Origin: Kitasatospora sp. NBC_00458
GTDB lineage: Bacteria; Actinomycetota; Actinomycetes; Streptomycetales; Streptomycetaceae
Reading direction: 5' to 3'
Assembly (NCBI RefSeq): GCF_036013975.1
Contig: NZ_CP107904.1
Coordinates: 2,852,001 to 2,916,000 of the forward strand
Length of the DNA: 64,000 bases
Shown here: in pieces, positions 26,183-34,865 of the stretch
How positions within the stretch are numbered: the stretch's first letter is position 1
How the letters are laid out: every line of letters begins with the position of its first letter
Translations under genes and position numbers: made by a program
Notes under the pieces: model-generated
Database searches by the model: none
The model's input: only the letters and a program-made list of their open reading frames with translations
What the model was told of the DNA's origin: nothing

Positions 26183-26367
26183 GAGCCCGCCCGCCGCGCC
26201 AGGCACCGCCGGCACGAGCAGTGGGCGAGGATCGCCTCCCGCTGCAACAGTCCACCGACGGCCCCGTACCCCGGGTTCCGCCGCGCCGCCCGGTAGTCGT
26301 CCAGGGGTTTCCACCCCGACGACGCCACCGGAGGGGCGTCCGCCGCCCGCTGCCCTCGCCTGGTCAT
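26179..26367 (-). CDS. 62-aa small protein, first gene of a coupled micro-operon
   Basis: ATG 26367 is preceded by AAGGGAGCGGTT, a good ribosome site, which argues that it is real. The sequence holds GWKPLDDYRAARRNPGYGAVGGLLQREAIL and a C-terminal CSCRRC cluster (about residues 51-56). It starts 96 bases after the XRE regulator on the same strand. Not recognised. Confidence 0.55.
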   Translation of the reverse strand: MTRRGQRAADAPPVASSGWKPLDDYRAARRNPGYGAVGGLLQREAILAHCSCRRCLARRAGS

Positions 26368-26463
26368 AACCGCTCCCTTACGCCGAAGAGCCCGTATCGT
26401 CACTCGACGCTACGGGCCCTTCACGGAGCGAAGTGGCAGAGTCTCTGCCCCCGGTTTCGGTCG

Positions 26464-27678
26464 CTACGCCGCCATACCAATGGAGTCGGCAAGACGTCGG
26501 CCTGCCTGCCGAACGGACTGCGGGCCTCCGACCAGCCCCCTCACCATCGCGCGCGTCTCCTCGTTCCACCGAGCTGTCTCGGGTGCCACGGCCACGGCAT
26601 CCGTCAGCAGCTCCGCAACCTTGTCCTGTTCACCCCGAAGCGCATGCACCCGGGCCACCTCGATCAGGTGTCGACCTCGACGCGGGACGGCCTTGACCTC
26701 TGCAACCGGCAGACGCCCGGCCCAACGGACGGCGGTACCGAGTTGTCGAAGTTCGACCGCCACGGTGACCGAATGCAGGGCGACTGCCTGACGTGATCCG
26801 GAGGTTGAAGGGATCCAGAGATCGGTCGGCAGGGTCTCCGCGACGGCGGACGCACGGTCGATCCACCCCCAGGCATCACCGGCCTCCCCGGCAACGGCGT
26901 GCGTGATGGCCGCATGGAACGCCATGTCCGCCCATGCCGCAGCCAGCTCGGGGGATTCCGTGCGCACAGGGTCGAGCAGCCGGAGCGCATCCTCGGTCAA
27001 TGACTGCGCACTCTCCCACTGGCCCGTCTTCCGGAACGCCTCCACGAGAAACCAGCAGGACTGCGCGATCGCCACGGAATCCGCCGACGCACGTGCCGTC
27101 GCGAGAGCCCGCTCCGCGATCCGCCACACCAGATTGCCGTCACCCTGGAAGGCCGCGAACATCTGCGTCAGGTTCAGAGCACCGGCATACAGCACCTCCG
27201 CGCGGCGCCGATCGTTGCAGTCGGGATGCGATGCGGCGACGGACGCGGCCGACAGAAGCGGGGGCAGCAACTCCGCGAGCGCCGTTCGGTGATCCCCTCT
27301 CACCATGCGGGTTCGCCAGGCGTTCGCCAACTGGACCTCGATGTGGTCGAGACGAGGAGCCGGCCCTCCCGCCGGCCCCAGAGGAGCTCCATCGACAGCT
27401 CGCCGCACGGACGCGAGGGATGCATGCTCCGCACCCGAGTACAGCTCCCGAGGCATGCTGACGTCGCCGGTCAGCTGCGCGAGATCATCCACCCCGAGAT
27501 GCTGCGCGATCCTTATCAACATGGGGAGGCGCGGAGGCAGCAGCGCACCGTTCTCCACTTGCTTGAGCCAACTCGGCGACCTCCCCACGAGGGCCGCCAG
27601 CACCGCACGGGACTTCCCAGCACGTTCCCTGAAGTACTGGATGCGCCGACCAACAGGCAGGGCAGGATCAAGGGCCAT
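26464..27678 (-). CDS. XRE-family regulator with TPR-like C-terminal domain
   Basis: 404 aa from ATG 27678 (MALDPALPVG). An N-terminal Cro/C1 helix-turn-helix (residues about 6-70: RIQYFRERAGKSRAVLAALVGRSPSWLKQVENG) is followed by 300 residues of helical tetratricopeptide-like repeats, probably sensing a peptide or small ligand. This layout is common in Streptomyces next to small secreted or modified peptides and DUF397 proteins. G+C is visibly lower here (26.4-27.7 kb) than in the neighbours, suggesting acquired DNA. It likely controls the three small genes and the methyltransferase downstream. Confidence 0.85.
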   Translation of the reverse strand: MALDPALPVGRRIQYFRERAGKSRAVLAALVGRSPSWLKQVENGALLPPRLPMLIRIAQHLGVDDLAQLTGDVSMPRELYSGAEHASLASVRRAVDGAPLGPAGGPAPRLDHIEVQLANAWRTRMVRGDHRTALAELLPPLLSAASVAASHPDCNDRRRAEVLYAGALNLTQMFAAFQGDGNLVWRIAERALATARASADSVAIAQSCWFLVEAFRKTGQWESAQSLTEDALRLLDPVRTESPELAAAWADMAFHAAITHAVAGEAGDAWGWIDRASAVAETLPTDLWIPSTSGSRQAVALHSVTVAVELRQLGTAVRWAGRLPVAEVKAVPRRGRHLIEVARVHALRGEQDKVAELLTDAVAVAPETARWNEETRAMVRGLVGGPQSVRQAGRRLADSIGMAA

Positions 27679-27782
27679 GCGCTCAGAGTAGAACCACCGG
27701 GACTTCCAAGTCTCGGCATCCACACACCAACTGGTGCGCCCCGGACGGGACCGTCCGGGGCGCACCGCCGATACACGGAGCC

Positions 27783-28115
27783 TCAGGCCTTCAGGCCCGT
27801 CGACTGCACCACGTCGAAGGACCACAGGGTGGAGCCGGTGGCGGCCGGGCGCTGCGGGGCCTCGCCCTCCGCGGCCGGCGGGCCCTGGCGGTGGGCGGCC
27901 TGCATCGGGCCGGCGAGCCAGGCCTGGAAGGACTCCTCGTCACGCCAGCGGGTGTAGACGAGGTACTGGTCGGTGCCCTCGACCGGGCGGAGCAGCTCGA
28001 AGTACTCGAAGCCGTCCGAGTTCTCCACCGCGCCGGCCCGGGCGGCGAAGCGCTTCTCCAGCACCTCCCGCTGCTCCGCGGGGACGGTCAGGACATTGAT
28101 CTTGACGACGGACAC
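27783..28115 (-). CDS. Heme-degrading monooxygenase, MhuD/IsdG family
   Basis: 110 aa, GTG start with AGGAGG seven bases upstream. It aligns by eye with mycobacterial MhuD: VVKIN start, EKRFAARAGAVENSDGF, LLRPVEG, WRDEESFQAWLAGP and AAH. The MhuD catalytic residues fall at the same numbers: Asn7, Trp66, His75. These ferredoxin-like dimers open heme to release iron. It differs from MhuD by a 10-residue Pro/Ala insertion after residue 75. It was probably once called an antibiotic-biosynthesis monooxygenase (ABM). No iron operator seen. Confidence 0.85.
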   Translation of the reverse strand: MSVVKINVLTVPAEQREVLEKRFAARAGAVENSDGFEYFELLRPVEGTDQYLVYTRWRDEESFQAWLAGPMQAAHRQGPPAAEGEAPQRPAATGSTLWSFDVVQSTGLKA

Positions 28116-28217
28116 GCCGTACCTCCTCGTTCGCCCGCAGCCGACCCCAGGTCGCCCGCGGGCCCTGTTCACTGAGAAGGCAGTCTGCTACACCTCACAC
28201 CCCCGCACCGCCGCACG

Positions 28218-28589
28218 TCAGGCGGTCCAGGGCGGGGTGACGCGGTCGCCGGTCTCCAGGTTGACGGCCTGGGAGGGGGCCGGGGAGGCGACCACGGCGG
28301 TGAAGCCGTCCTCGGACCGCATCTGCCGGGGGAGGTCCGGCGGGAGGACGAGGGTGTCGCCGGTGGCGACCGTCAGCGTCTCGCCCGCCAGGTCGACGGC
28401 GGCCGAGCCGGCGAGGAAGGTCCACACCTGCTCGGTGTCCATGGCGTGTCGGGGACCCGAGCGGCCCGGGGCCATCTCGACCCGCCAGAGGGCGAGGCCC
28501 GTACCGCCCTGGCCGGGCGAGGCGTACGTGGTCATGACGGCGTTGGGCGTCTCGGTGCGACGGGCTTCGGTGCTGCGGATGACGGACAA
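28218..28589 (-). CDS. Cupin-domain protein
   Basis: 123 aa from TTG 28589, chosen because AGGGGGAG lies seven bases upstream; the longer frame from ATG 28628 would start inside the operator. Cupin strands: GPRHAMDTEQVWTFLAGSAAVDLAGETLTVATGDTLVLPPDLPRQM, with His and Glu metal ligands of motif 1 but a weakened motif 2 (LPRQM in place of PH). Divergent from a MarR gene across a palindromic operator, so it is probably repressed by it and involved in detoxifying a small molecule. Confidence 0.8.
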   Translation of the reverse strand: MSVIRSTEARRTETPNAVMTTYASPGQGGTGLALWRVEMAPGRSGPRHAMDTEQVWTFLAGSAAVDLAGETLTVATGDTLVLPPDLPRQMRSEDGFTAVVASPAPSQAVNLETGDRVTPPWTA

Positions 28590-28607
28590 GAGCGGGCTCC
28601 CCCTAGA

Positions 28608-28628
28608 ATGGACAATCAAGTTGTCCAT
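28608..28628. promoter_or_regulatory. MarR operator ATGGACAA-N5-TTGTCCAT
   Basis: Perfect 8-bp inverted repeat with spacer TCAAG between the divergent cupin and MarR genes, 8 bases from the MarR start. A second half-like TTGTCGATCGTGTC follows at 28642. Confidence 0.75.
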
Positions 28629-28635
28629 ATAGTCA

Positions 28636-29193
28636 ATGAGGTTGTCGATCGTGTCAAGGGAGCAGGACCCCCGGGCGGAGCAGGACCCCCAGAACGAGGA
28701 GGCCCCCCGGGCCGAGCAGGCCGCCCACCCGCCGCAGCCCGGCTACGAGTTGCCGCTCCGTCTGCTGCTCGGCTTCCGGGTGATCATCGACGAGCTGCAC
28801 GAACGCATCGCCCGCGAGGGCCACCCCGACCTCCGGCCGATGCACGGGTTCGTCTTCCAGGCGATCGGGCCGGACGGCACCACCGCCGTCGAGCTCGGCC
28901 GCCGTCTCGGCGTCTCCAAGCAGGCCGCCGGCAAGACCGTCGAGCACCTCGAACGGCTCGGCTACGTCGAACGCGGCTCCGACCCGGCCGACGCCCGCCG
29001 CAAGGTGGTCCGACTGACCCCGCACGGCGTCGACTGCCTGGTCCGCTCCGCCCGGATCTTCGACGAGCTGCGCGCCCAGTGGTCCGCCGCGCTCGGCGAG
29101 GACCGGCTGCGCGCACTGGAGTCTGACCTGCGGACGCTCGCCCCGGGCGACCCGTTCCGGCTGGACACCCCGCGCTGGTTCGGGACCCAATGA
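28636..29193 (+). CDS. MarR-family regulator
   Basis: 185 aa from ATG 28636, which has no ribosome site and may be leaderless; GTG 28651 is an alternative. After a 30-residue Glu/Gln/Pro-rich tail comes the winged helix: GTTAVELGRRLGVSKQAAGKTVEHLERLGYVERGSDPADARRKVVRLTPHG (about 80-130), with the MarR DxRxK wing. Controls itself and the cupin gene through the palindrome between them (inferred). It is followed by a terminator shared with the convergent DHA2 pump. Confidence 0.88.
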   Translation: MRLSIVSREQDPRAEQDPQNEEAPRAEQAAHPPQPGYELPLRLLLGFRVIIDELHERIAREGHPDLRPMHGFVFQAIGPDGTTAVELGRRLGVSKQAAGKTVEHLERLGYVERGSDPADARRKVVRLTPHGVDCLVRSARIFDELRAQWSAALGEDRLRALESDLRTLAPGDPFRLDTPRWFGTQ

Positions 29194-29195
29194 CG

Positions 29196-29231
29196 GGGCC
29201 CGGCACCAAGGGCCCCCACCCAGCCGGGCCC
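29196..29231. terminator. Hairpin terminator between convergent MarR and MFS genes
   Basis: GGGCCCGGC (29196-29204) and GCCGGGCCC (29223-29231), 9-bp perfect stem. Confidence 0.65.
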
Positions 29232-29247
29232 GGCAGCGGAGCGGCCG

Positions 29248-31332
29248 TCAGAACGAGCGCCCCTCCCCGTGGTACGGCGGCTCGTGCCCGACCGGGTCGG
29301 GCCGGTCGCGGAGGTCCGAGCAGAGCGCCGAGGAGAGCCTGGTGAGCAGCTCCGCGAGGTCGTCGAACTGCTTCTCGTCCCAGTCGCCGAGCAGCTTCGC
29401 GAGCTGCTCCCGGCGGGCGGCGACCAGCTTGAGCGCCACCTCCTCGCCCGGTTCGGTGAGCCGCAGCGGGAGGCCGCCGGTGCGGGCGGCCAGGCCGTTG
29501 CCCTCGACCTCCCGCACCGCCTCCTCCACCACCGCGAACGGGACGATCCGCCGCTCCGCCAGTTCGGCGGGCTCGACGGAGCCGTGGTGGTACATCTGGA
29601 GGAGCAGCCAGCTGGACGCCGGCTTGAGGTCGAGCCCGGCGGTGGCGGTGATGCGTTTGAACAGGTCGCGCCGCGCCTCGCGGCTGCTCAGCACCGACAG
29701 GGCCCGGCTGATCTCGTCCAGCGAGGACCGCTCCACCGGGTTGAGGCCGATCGACTCGCTGAGGTCGGGTGCGGTCACGGTGGTCCGCAGCTTCTGCTCC
29801 TTCAGGAACAGCGAGAGCACGAACGCCACCAGCGCGACCGGCACCGCGTAGAGGAAGACCCTGGTGATCGACTCCGCGTAGGCGTGGTAGACGGCGGCCT
29901 GCGTATCGGCGGGCAGGCCGCTGACGACCCGCGGGTCCGAGGTGATCTCGCCGGCGCTGAAGCCGGGCGGCAGTGCGACCCCGGCCAGGGCCGTGGCGAG
30001 CCGGTCGTTCAGCCCGGACGCGAAGATCGTGCCGAAGATGGAGACGCCGAAGGAGGCGCCGATCGAGCGGAAGAAGGTGGCTCCGGCGGTGGCGACGCCC
30101 AGGTCCTGGTACCCCACCGAGTTCTGCACGATCAGCACCAGGACCTGCATCACCAGGCCCAGTCCGAGGCCGAAGACCAGGAAGTAGCAGCTCATCTCGA
30201 AGGTGCTGCTGTGCTCGTCCAGCATGGAGAGCAGCAGCAGGCCGACGGTGGTGACGGCCGTCCCGGCGATCGGGAAGGCCCGGTAGTGACCGGTGCGGGC
30301 CACGATCTGCCCGGAGCCGATCGAGGTGGCGAGCATGCCGAGCACCATCGGCAGCATGTGGATGCCGGACATGGTGGGCGAGACCTGCATGACCACCTGG
30401 AGGAAGGTGGGCAGGTAGGTCAGCGCACCGAACATCGCGAAGCCGACGACGAAGGAGATGACGGCCACCAGGCTGAACGTCCGGGAGCGGAAGAGGCGCA
30501 GCGGCAGGACGGGTTCGGCGGCCGCCCGCTCGACCAGGACGAAGGCGGCCAGCAGGACCACGCCGAGCACGCCCAGGCCGACGATCCGCCACGAGCTCCA
30601 CGCCCAGGTGGTGCCGCCGAGCGAGGTCATCAGCACCAGGCAGGTCGCGACGGAGGCGATCAGCACGGTGCCGAGGTAGTCGATCCTGTGGCTCCGCCGC
30701 ACCTCCGTCCCGTGCAGCACGGTGGCGATCACCACCAGCGCGACCACGCCGATCGGCAGGTTGATGTAGAAGACCCAGCGCCAGCTGAGGTTGTCGACGA
30801 AGAGGCCGCCGAGCAGCGGTCCGAGCACGCTGGTGACGCCGAAGACCGCGCCGAAGAGGCCCTGGTACTTCCCGCGGTCCCGGGGGGCGACGAGGTCGCC
30901 GACGATGGCCTGGGAGAGCACCATCAGGCCGCCGCCGCCGAGCCCCTGGATCGCGCGGAAGGCGATCAGCTCGCCCATGTTCTGGGCGATGCCGCAGAGC
31001 ACCGAGCCCAGCAGGAAGATCACGATGGAGGCCTGGAAGAAGACCTTCCGGCCGTACATGTCGCCGAGCTTGCCCCAGAGCGGGGTGGCCGCGGTGGAGG
31101 CCAGCATGTAGGCGGTGACCACCCAGGAGAGGTGTTCGAGGCCGCCGAGGTCGCTGACGATGGTGGGCAGGGCGGTGGAGACGATGGTCTGGTCGAGCGC
31201 CGCGAGGAGCATCGCCAGCAGCAGGGCGCCGATCGGCACCCAGAGGTTGGATGCGGTGGCCTGCGGAGGGCCGGGCTCGCTCACCGGGCTCCGGTCGGGG
31301 CCTCGGTCGGACGCGGCGATCGGATCCGTCAT
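29248..31332 (-). CDS. DHA2-type MFS multidrug efflux transporter with C-terminal MarR-like winged-helix domain
   Basis: 694 aa. Fourteen predicted helices in residues 25-525, with motif A GKLGDMYGRKVFF and motif C-like GPLLGGLFVDNLSWRWVFYINLP typical of DHA2 proton antiporters. After the last helix comes KEQKLRTT, then about 160 cytoplasmic residues (LDEISRALSVLSSREARRDLFKRI...SWLLLQMYHHGSVEPAELAERR...NGLAARTGGLPLRLTEPGEEV) reading as a MarR winged helix. Some actinomycete pumps carry this extension; it may sense substrate or bind DNA. ATG 31332 has GGAGACGCC upstream. Confidence 0.92.
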   Translation of the reverse strand: MTDPIAASDRGPDRSPVSEPGPPQATASNLWVPIGALLLAMLLAALDQTIVSTALPTIVSDLGGLEHLSWVVTAYMLASTAATPLWGKLGDMYGRKVFFQASIVIFLLGSVLCGIAQNMGELIAFRAIQGLGGGGLMVLSQAIVGDLVAPRDRGKYQGLFGAVFGVTSVLGPLLGGLFVDNLSWRWVFYINLPIGVVALVVIATVLHGTEVRRSHRIDYLGTVLIASVATCLVLMTSLGGTTWAWSSWRIVGLGVLGVVLLAAFVLVERAAAEPVLPLRLFRSRTFSLVAVISFVVGFAMFGALTYLPTFLQVVMQVSPTMSGIHMLPMVLGMLATSIGSGQIVARTGHYRAFPIAGTAVTTVGLLLLSMLDEHSSTFEMSCYFLVFGLGLGLVMQVLVLIVQNSVGYQDLGVATAGATFFRSIGASFGVSIFGTIFASGLNDRLATALAGVALPPGFSAGEITSDPRVVSGLPADTQAAVYHAYAESITRVFLYAVPVALVAFVLSLFLKEQKLRTTVTAPDLSESIGLNPVERSSLDEISRALSVLSSREARRDLFKRITATAGLDLKPASSWLLLQMYHHGSVEPAELAERRIVPFAVVEEAVREVEGNGLAARTGGLPLRLTEPGEEVALKLVAARREQLAKLLGDWDEKQFDDLAELLTRLSSALCSDLRDRPDPVGHEPPYHGEGRSF

Positions 31333-31675
31333 GGCGTCTCCGTAGCGATGTCGGCGGTCGCGGCAGCCCGATGAGCCCGGGGCGCCGTTCGGATGATCAC
31401 TCCCGATTCACCATGCTGTCAGAAATGCCCGGTTTTGCTCCGTTCAGTTGAGCCGAACGTAAGAGGGAGCGGCGGAGGTCCGACATCCGGACGCCCGGCC
31501 CTCCACACCGACCGTTCATCAAGTCACAACCGACACCAACCGACACAAGGCCCCCACATCGGGCCGGACGCCCCTGTCCCGTCTCAGGGACGTCCTGCAT
31601 AATCAGGCCCGTCCGCCACCTGGAACACGAGTCCGACTCCGGGAGACCGAGCGAGAAACCGAGGAGGGCCGGCCG
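31333..31675. other. Divergent intergenic region
   Basis: Holds CGTTC-N9-GAACG (31441-31459), a weak inverted repeat that could be an operator for the efflux pump, and CATAAT (31598-31603), a -10-like box for the gene at 31676. No coding region. Confidence 0.4.
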
Positions 31676-32923
31676 ATGCCGGACCAGCACTGCCCGACGT
31701 GCGGCACCGCGCGCTCCGCCGGGTGCAGGTGCCTCCCGGACCCCGCCCTCGACGAGACAGCCGTCCTCCCGCACATGGAGGGCCCGCCGCTGGTCCGCCC
31801 GTACGTGCCGCAGGCGGTCGGGCAGGTCGCGGACGACCCGCAGACCGGCGGCTCCGCCGGTGCCCCCGGTGTCCCCGGGACCGCGGGCGCCCCGTTCGCC
31901 GCCACCGCGCCGCCGCCCGCTCCGGTCCATCCTCCGGCCGCCCCGCCGCTGGGCCCCGACGCGGACGCCTACGCGACCACGGTGCTCCCGCCGATCGCGT
32001 CGGCCCCCCAGTTCCCCCCGCCGCCGCAGTCCCGACCGCAGCCGCAGACCCCGCCGTACCCGGCGCCGCCCCACCCCGCGTCGCCGGCCGGGGTCCCGAC
32101 GGCCACCGACCCCGCCGACCCCGATCCCGACCGGCCCTCGGACGGCGAGATCGGCGTCTTCGCGTTCGCCCACGCCCCCGCACCCGACGGGACGGCGCCC
32201 GCCCACGGCGGCCGGGCCGCCCGGCGCGCCGCGGAGCAGGACGCCGCGAGCCCGCTCCTCCGCCGCAAGGGCGTGCTGGTCGCGGCCGGCGCCGCGCTGC
32301 TGGCGGTCACCGTCGGCATCGCGTACGCGGTCACGCCCTCCGCCGAGCCCGAGCGCCGGGCGGCGCCCGCCCCGACCACGACGCTGGCGCCCGCTCCGGT
32401 CGAACCGACCGCTCCGGTCCAGCCGAGCCCGAGCGCGCCGCCCACCGCGGACTCCCCCAGCCCGAGCCCGACGCGGACGACCGCCAAGCCGAGTCCGAGC
32501 CGGTCCACGGCCACCACCGCGCCGCCCGCGCAGACCACCCCGCCCCCGGTCGCCGCTCCCCCGGCCCCGGCGCCGACCCCCGACCCGGTGGCTCCGGCAC
32601 CCACCCCCTCCGCCGAGACTCCCGCCCCCGCCCCGACGGCGGCGCCGACTCCGACGCCCACCCCCAGCGCGACGGCCACCCCGGCGCCGACGCCCACCTT
32701 CCAGGCCCTGCAGTACGGGATGAACGGGCCGGACGTCCTGACGATGCAGCAGAAGCTGGCCGTCGTCCTGTGCTGGATGAACGTCCCGAAGAACGGCAAC
32801 TTCGACCGCCGCACCGAGAGCTCCGTCGCCTACTTCCAGGTGGTGCAGGGCGTCCAGGGCGACGCGACCGGCGTCTACGGGCCCAACACGGCAGCCGCAC
32901 TGGGGAAGCGCACCGGCTGCTGA
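31676..32923 (+). CDS. Membrane protein with N-terminal zinc ribbon and extracellular peptidoglycan-binding domain
   Basis: 415 aa. The start MPDQHCPTCGTARSAGCRC is a cytoplasmic C-x2-C...C-x-C zinc-ribbon-like motif. A disordered Pro-rich stretch leads to one transmembrane helix (about 201-220). A 120-residue Pro/Thr/Ser linker then spans the wall, ending in a PG_binding_1 domain (about 343-415: YGMNGPDVLTMQQKL...FDRRTESSVAYFQVVQGV...GVYGPNTAAALGK). It probably signals or tethers at the cell wall. The layout (Zn ribbon, TM, wall binder) is a recurrent but unassigned actinomycete form. Confidence 0.85.
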   Translation: MPDQHCPTCGTARSAGCRCLPDPALDETAVLPHMEGPPLVRPYVPQAVGQVADDPQTGGSAGAPGVPGTAGAPFAATAPPPAPVHPPAAPPLGPDADAYATTVLPPIASAPQFPPPPQSRPQPQTPPYPAPPHPASPAGVPTATDPADPDPDRPSDGEIGVFAFAHAPAPDGTAPAHGGRAARRAAEQDAASPLLRRKGVLVAAGAALLAVTVGIAYAVTPSAEPERRAAPAPTTTLAPAPVEPTAPVQPSPSAPPTADSPSPSPTRTTAKPSPSRSTATTAPPAQTTPPPVAAPPAPAPTPDPVAPAPTPSAETPAPAPTAAPTPTPTPSATATPAPTPTFQALQYGMNGPDVLTMQQKLAVVLCWMNVPKNGNFDRRTESSVAYFQVVQGVQGDATGVYGPNTAAALGKRTGC

Positions 32924-33037
32924 GGGCGGGCCCGGCCGGGCCCGCGGCGGCCGCCCGGGACGGACCCCCGCCGCCCGACCCACGACGACCGCCGGCACAC
33001 CGCGGCGGCCGGCACACGACGACCGCGCACAACGCGA

Positions 33038-33072
33038 CCGGGCGGCCCGGCGGACTCCGCCGAACCGCCCGG
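33038..33072. terminator. Bidirectional terminator
   Basis: CCGGGCGG-CC-CGGCGG pairs with CCGCCG-AA-CCGCCCGG, loop ACT; a further hairpin GCGGGCCC-GGCC-GGGCCCGC lies at 32926-32945. Between convergent genes. Confidence 0.7.
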
Positions 33073-33100
33073 TGCCTCGTGGGCGGGGCCCACCCGGTCG

Positions 33101-33688
33101 TCAGCCGGTGATCGCCTGGAAGATGCTGAACCCGGCCATCAGCACCATCACACCCGCCGCCACCCGGATGATCATCTTCATCGGGACGTGCTTCAGCAGC
33201 TTCTGCCCGCCCAGGATCGCGATCCCCGCGACGGAGCAGAGCGCCAGCCACGCACCCAGGCCCACGGCGAGCGGGTCGGCGTACTTGGCGGCCAGGTTGG
33301 CGGTCATGATCTGGGTGAGGTCGCCGAACTCGGCGATCGCCACGACCACGAAGCTGGCCCCGGCCACCTTCCAGAAGCTGTTGGCGGACGGCTCCTTGGC
33401 CGCGTGCCCGTCCTCGTCGTCGTCCCCGCCGTGGAAGAGCAGCATCGCCGCGCCGGCCAGGAACAGCACGCCGGTGACGCCCTCCACCCAGCGGTGCGGC
33501 AGCATCGAGAGCAGGTGCCCGGCGACCAGGGCGATGCCCACCTGGAGGGCGAAGGCGGCGGCGATGCCGGCGAAGACGTAGCTCGCGCGGTACTTGGCGC
33601 CGAGCATCAGGCTGGCCAGGGCGGTCTTGTCCGGGAGTTCGGACAGGAAGACGATGCCGAAGGTGATCGCGGCTACGGTCAGGCTCAT
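33101..33688 (-). CDS. TMEM165/GDT1 family manganese (cation) exporter
   Basis: 195 aa, six helices in two repeats of three. Each repeat holds the signature E-x-G/P-D-K/x-T: SELPDKTALASL (about 16-27) and AEFGDLTQIMTANLAAKY (about 120-137). An Asp/Glu-rich loop (HGGDDDEDGHAAKE) separates them. Family members export Mn2+ or Ca2+/Mn2+ across the membrane. The yybP-ykoY riboswitch just upstream, which senses Mn2+, makes Mn export the confident assignment. Confidence 0.92.
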   Translation of the reverse strand: MSLTVAAITFGIVFLSELPDKTALASLMLGAKYRASYVFAGIAAAFALQVGIALVAGHLLSMLPHRWVEGVTGVLFLAGAAMLLFHGGDDDEDGHAAKEPSANSFWKVAGASFVVVAIAEFGDLTQIMTANLAAKYADPLAVGLGAWLALCSVAGIAILGGQKLLKHVPMKMIIRVAAGVMVLMAGFSIFQAITG

Positions 33689-33784
33689 CGGGGGTTCGGT
33701 ATCCCTCGGGTCGGGCCGCCGGACCTCCGCGGCTCCTCAGGGGACGCTTCGGCCCGACAGCACTGGTTGGAAATCACAGCACTG

Positions 33785-33886
33785 CGGCCGAAGGTCTCGC
33801 CGGCACCCCTTCACGAGCGGTGCCCCGGGCGCCGGGCCCCGCGGGGGGCCAGTATGTCGACGGTCCGGTGGAGGGCTACTCCCCTT
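33785..33886 (-). ncRNA. yybP-ykoY manganese riboswitch
   Basis: Read on the minus strand: GGGGAGTAG (33884-33876), GTCGACATACTGG, a variable hairpin, then GCCGGCGAGACCTTCGGCC ending near 33785. These are the conserved elements of the class. TAGGGT at 33902-33897 is a plausible -10 that overlaps the stop codon of the FetB-like gene, giving a transcript that starts right at the aptamer. Confidence 0.88.
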
Positions 33887-33899
33887 CAACGCCCCCACC

Positions 33900-34862
<963 letters not shown>

Positions 34863-34865
34863 GGG

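Noticed and set aside
25949..26367. A single frameshifted gene spanning the two small genes
   Set aside because: Two successive GTGA overlaps and a ribosome site fit coupled small genes better than sequence damage; no homologue is recalled to support a fusion.
31397..32998. 533-residue minus-strand open frame
   Set aside because: Antisense to the zinc-ribbon/PG-binding protein; Arg/Gly-only composition.
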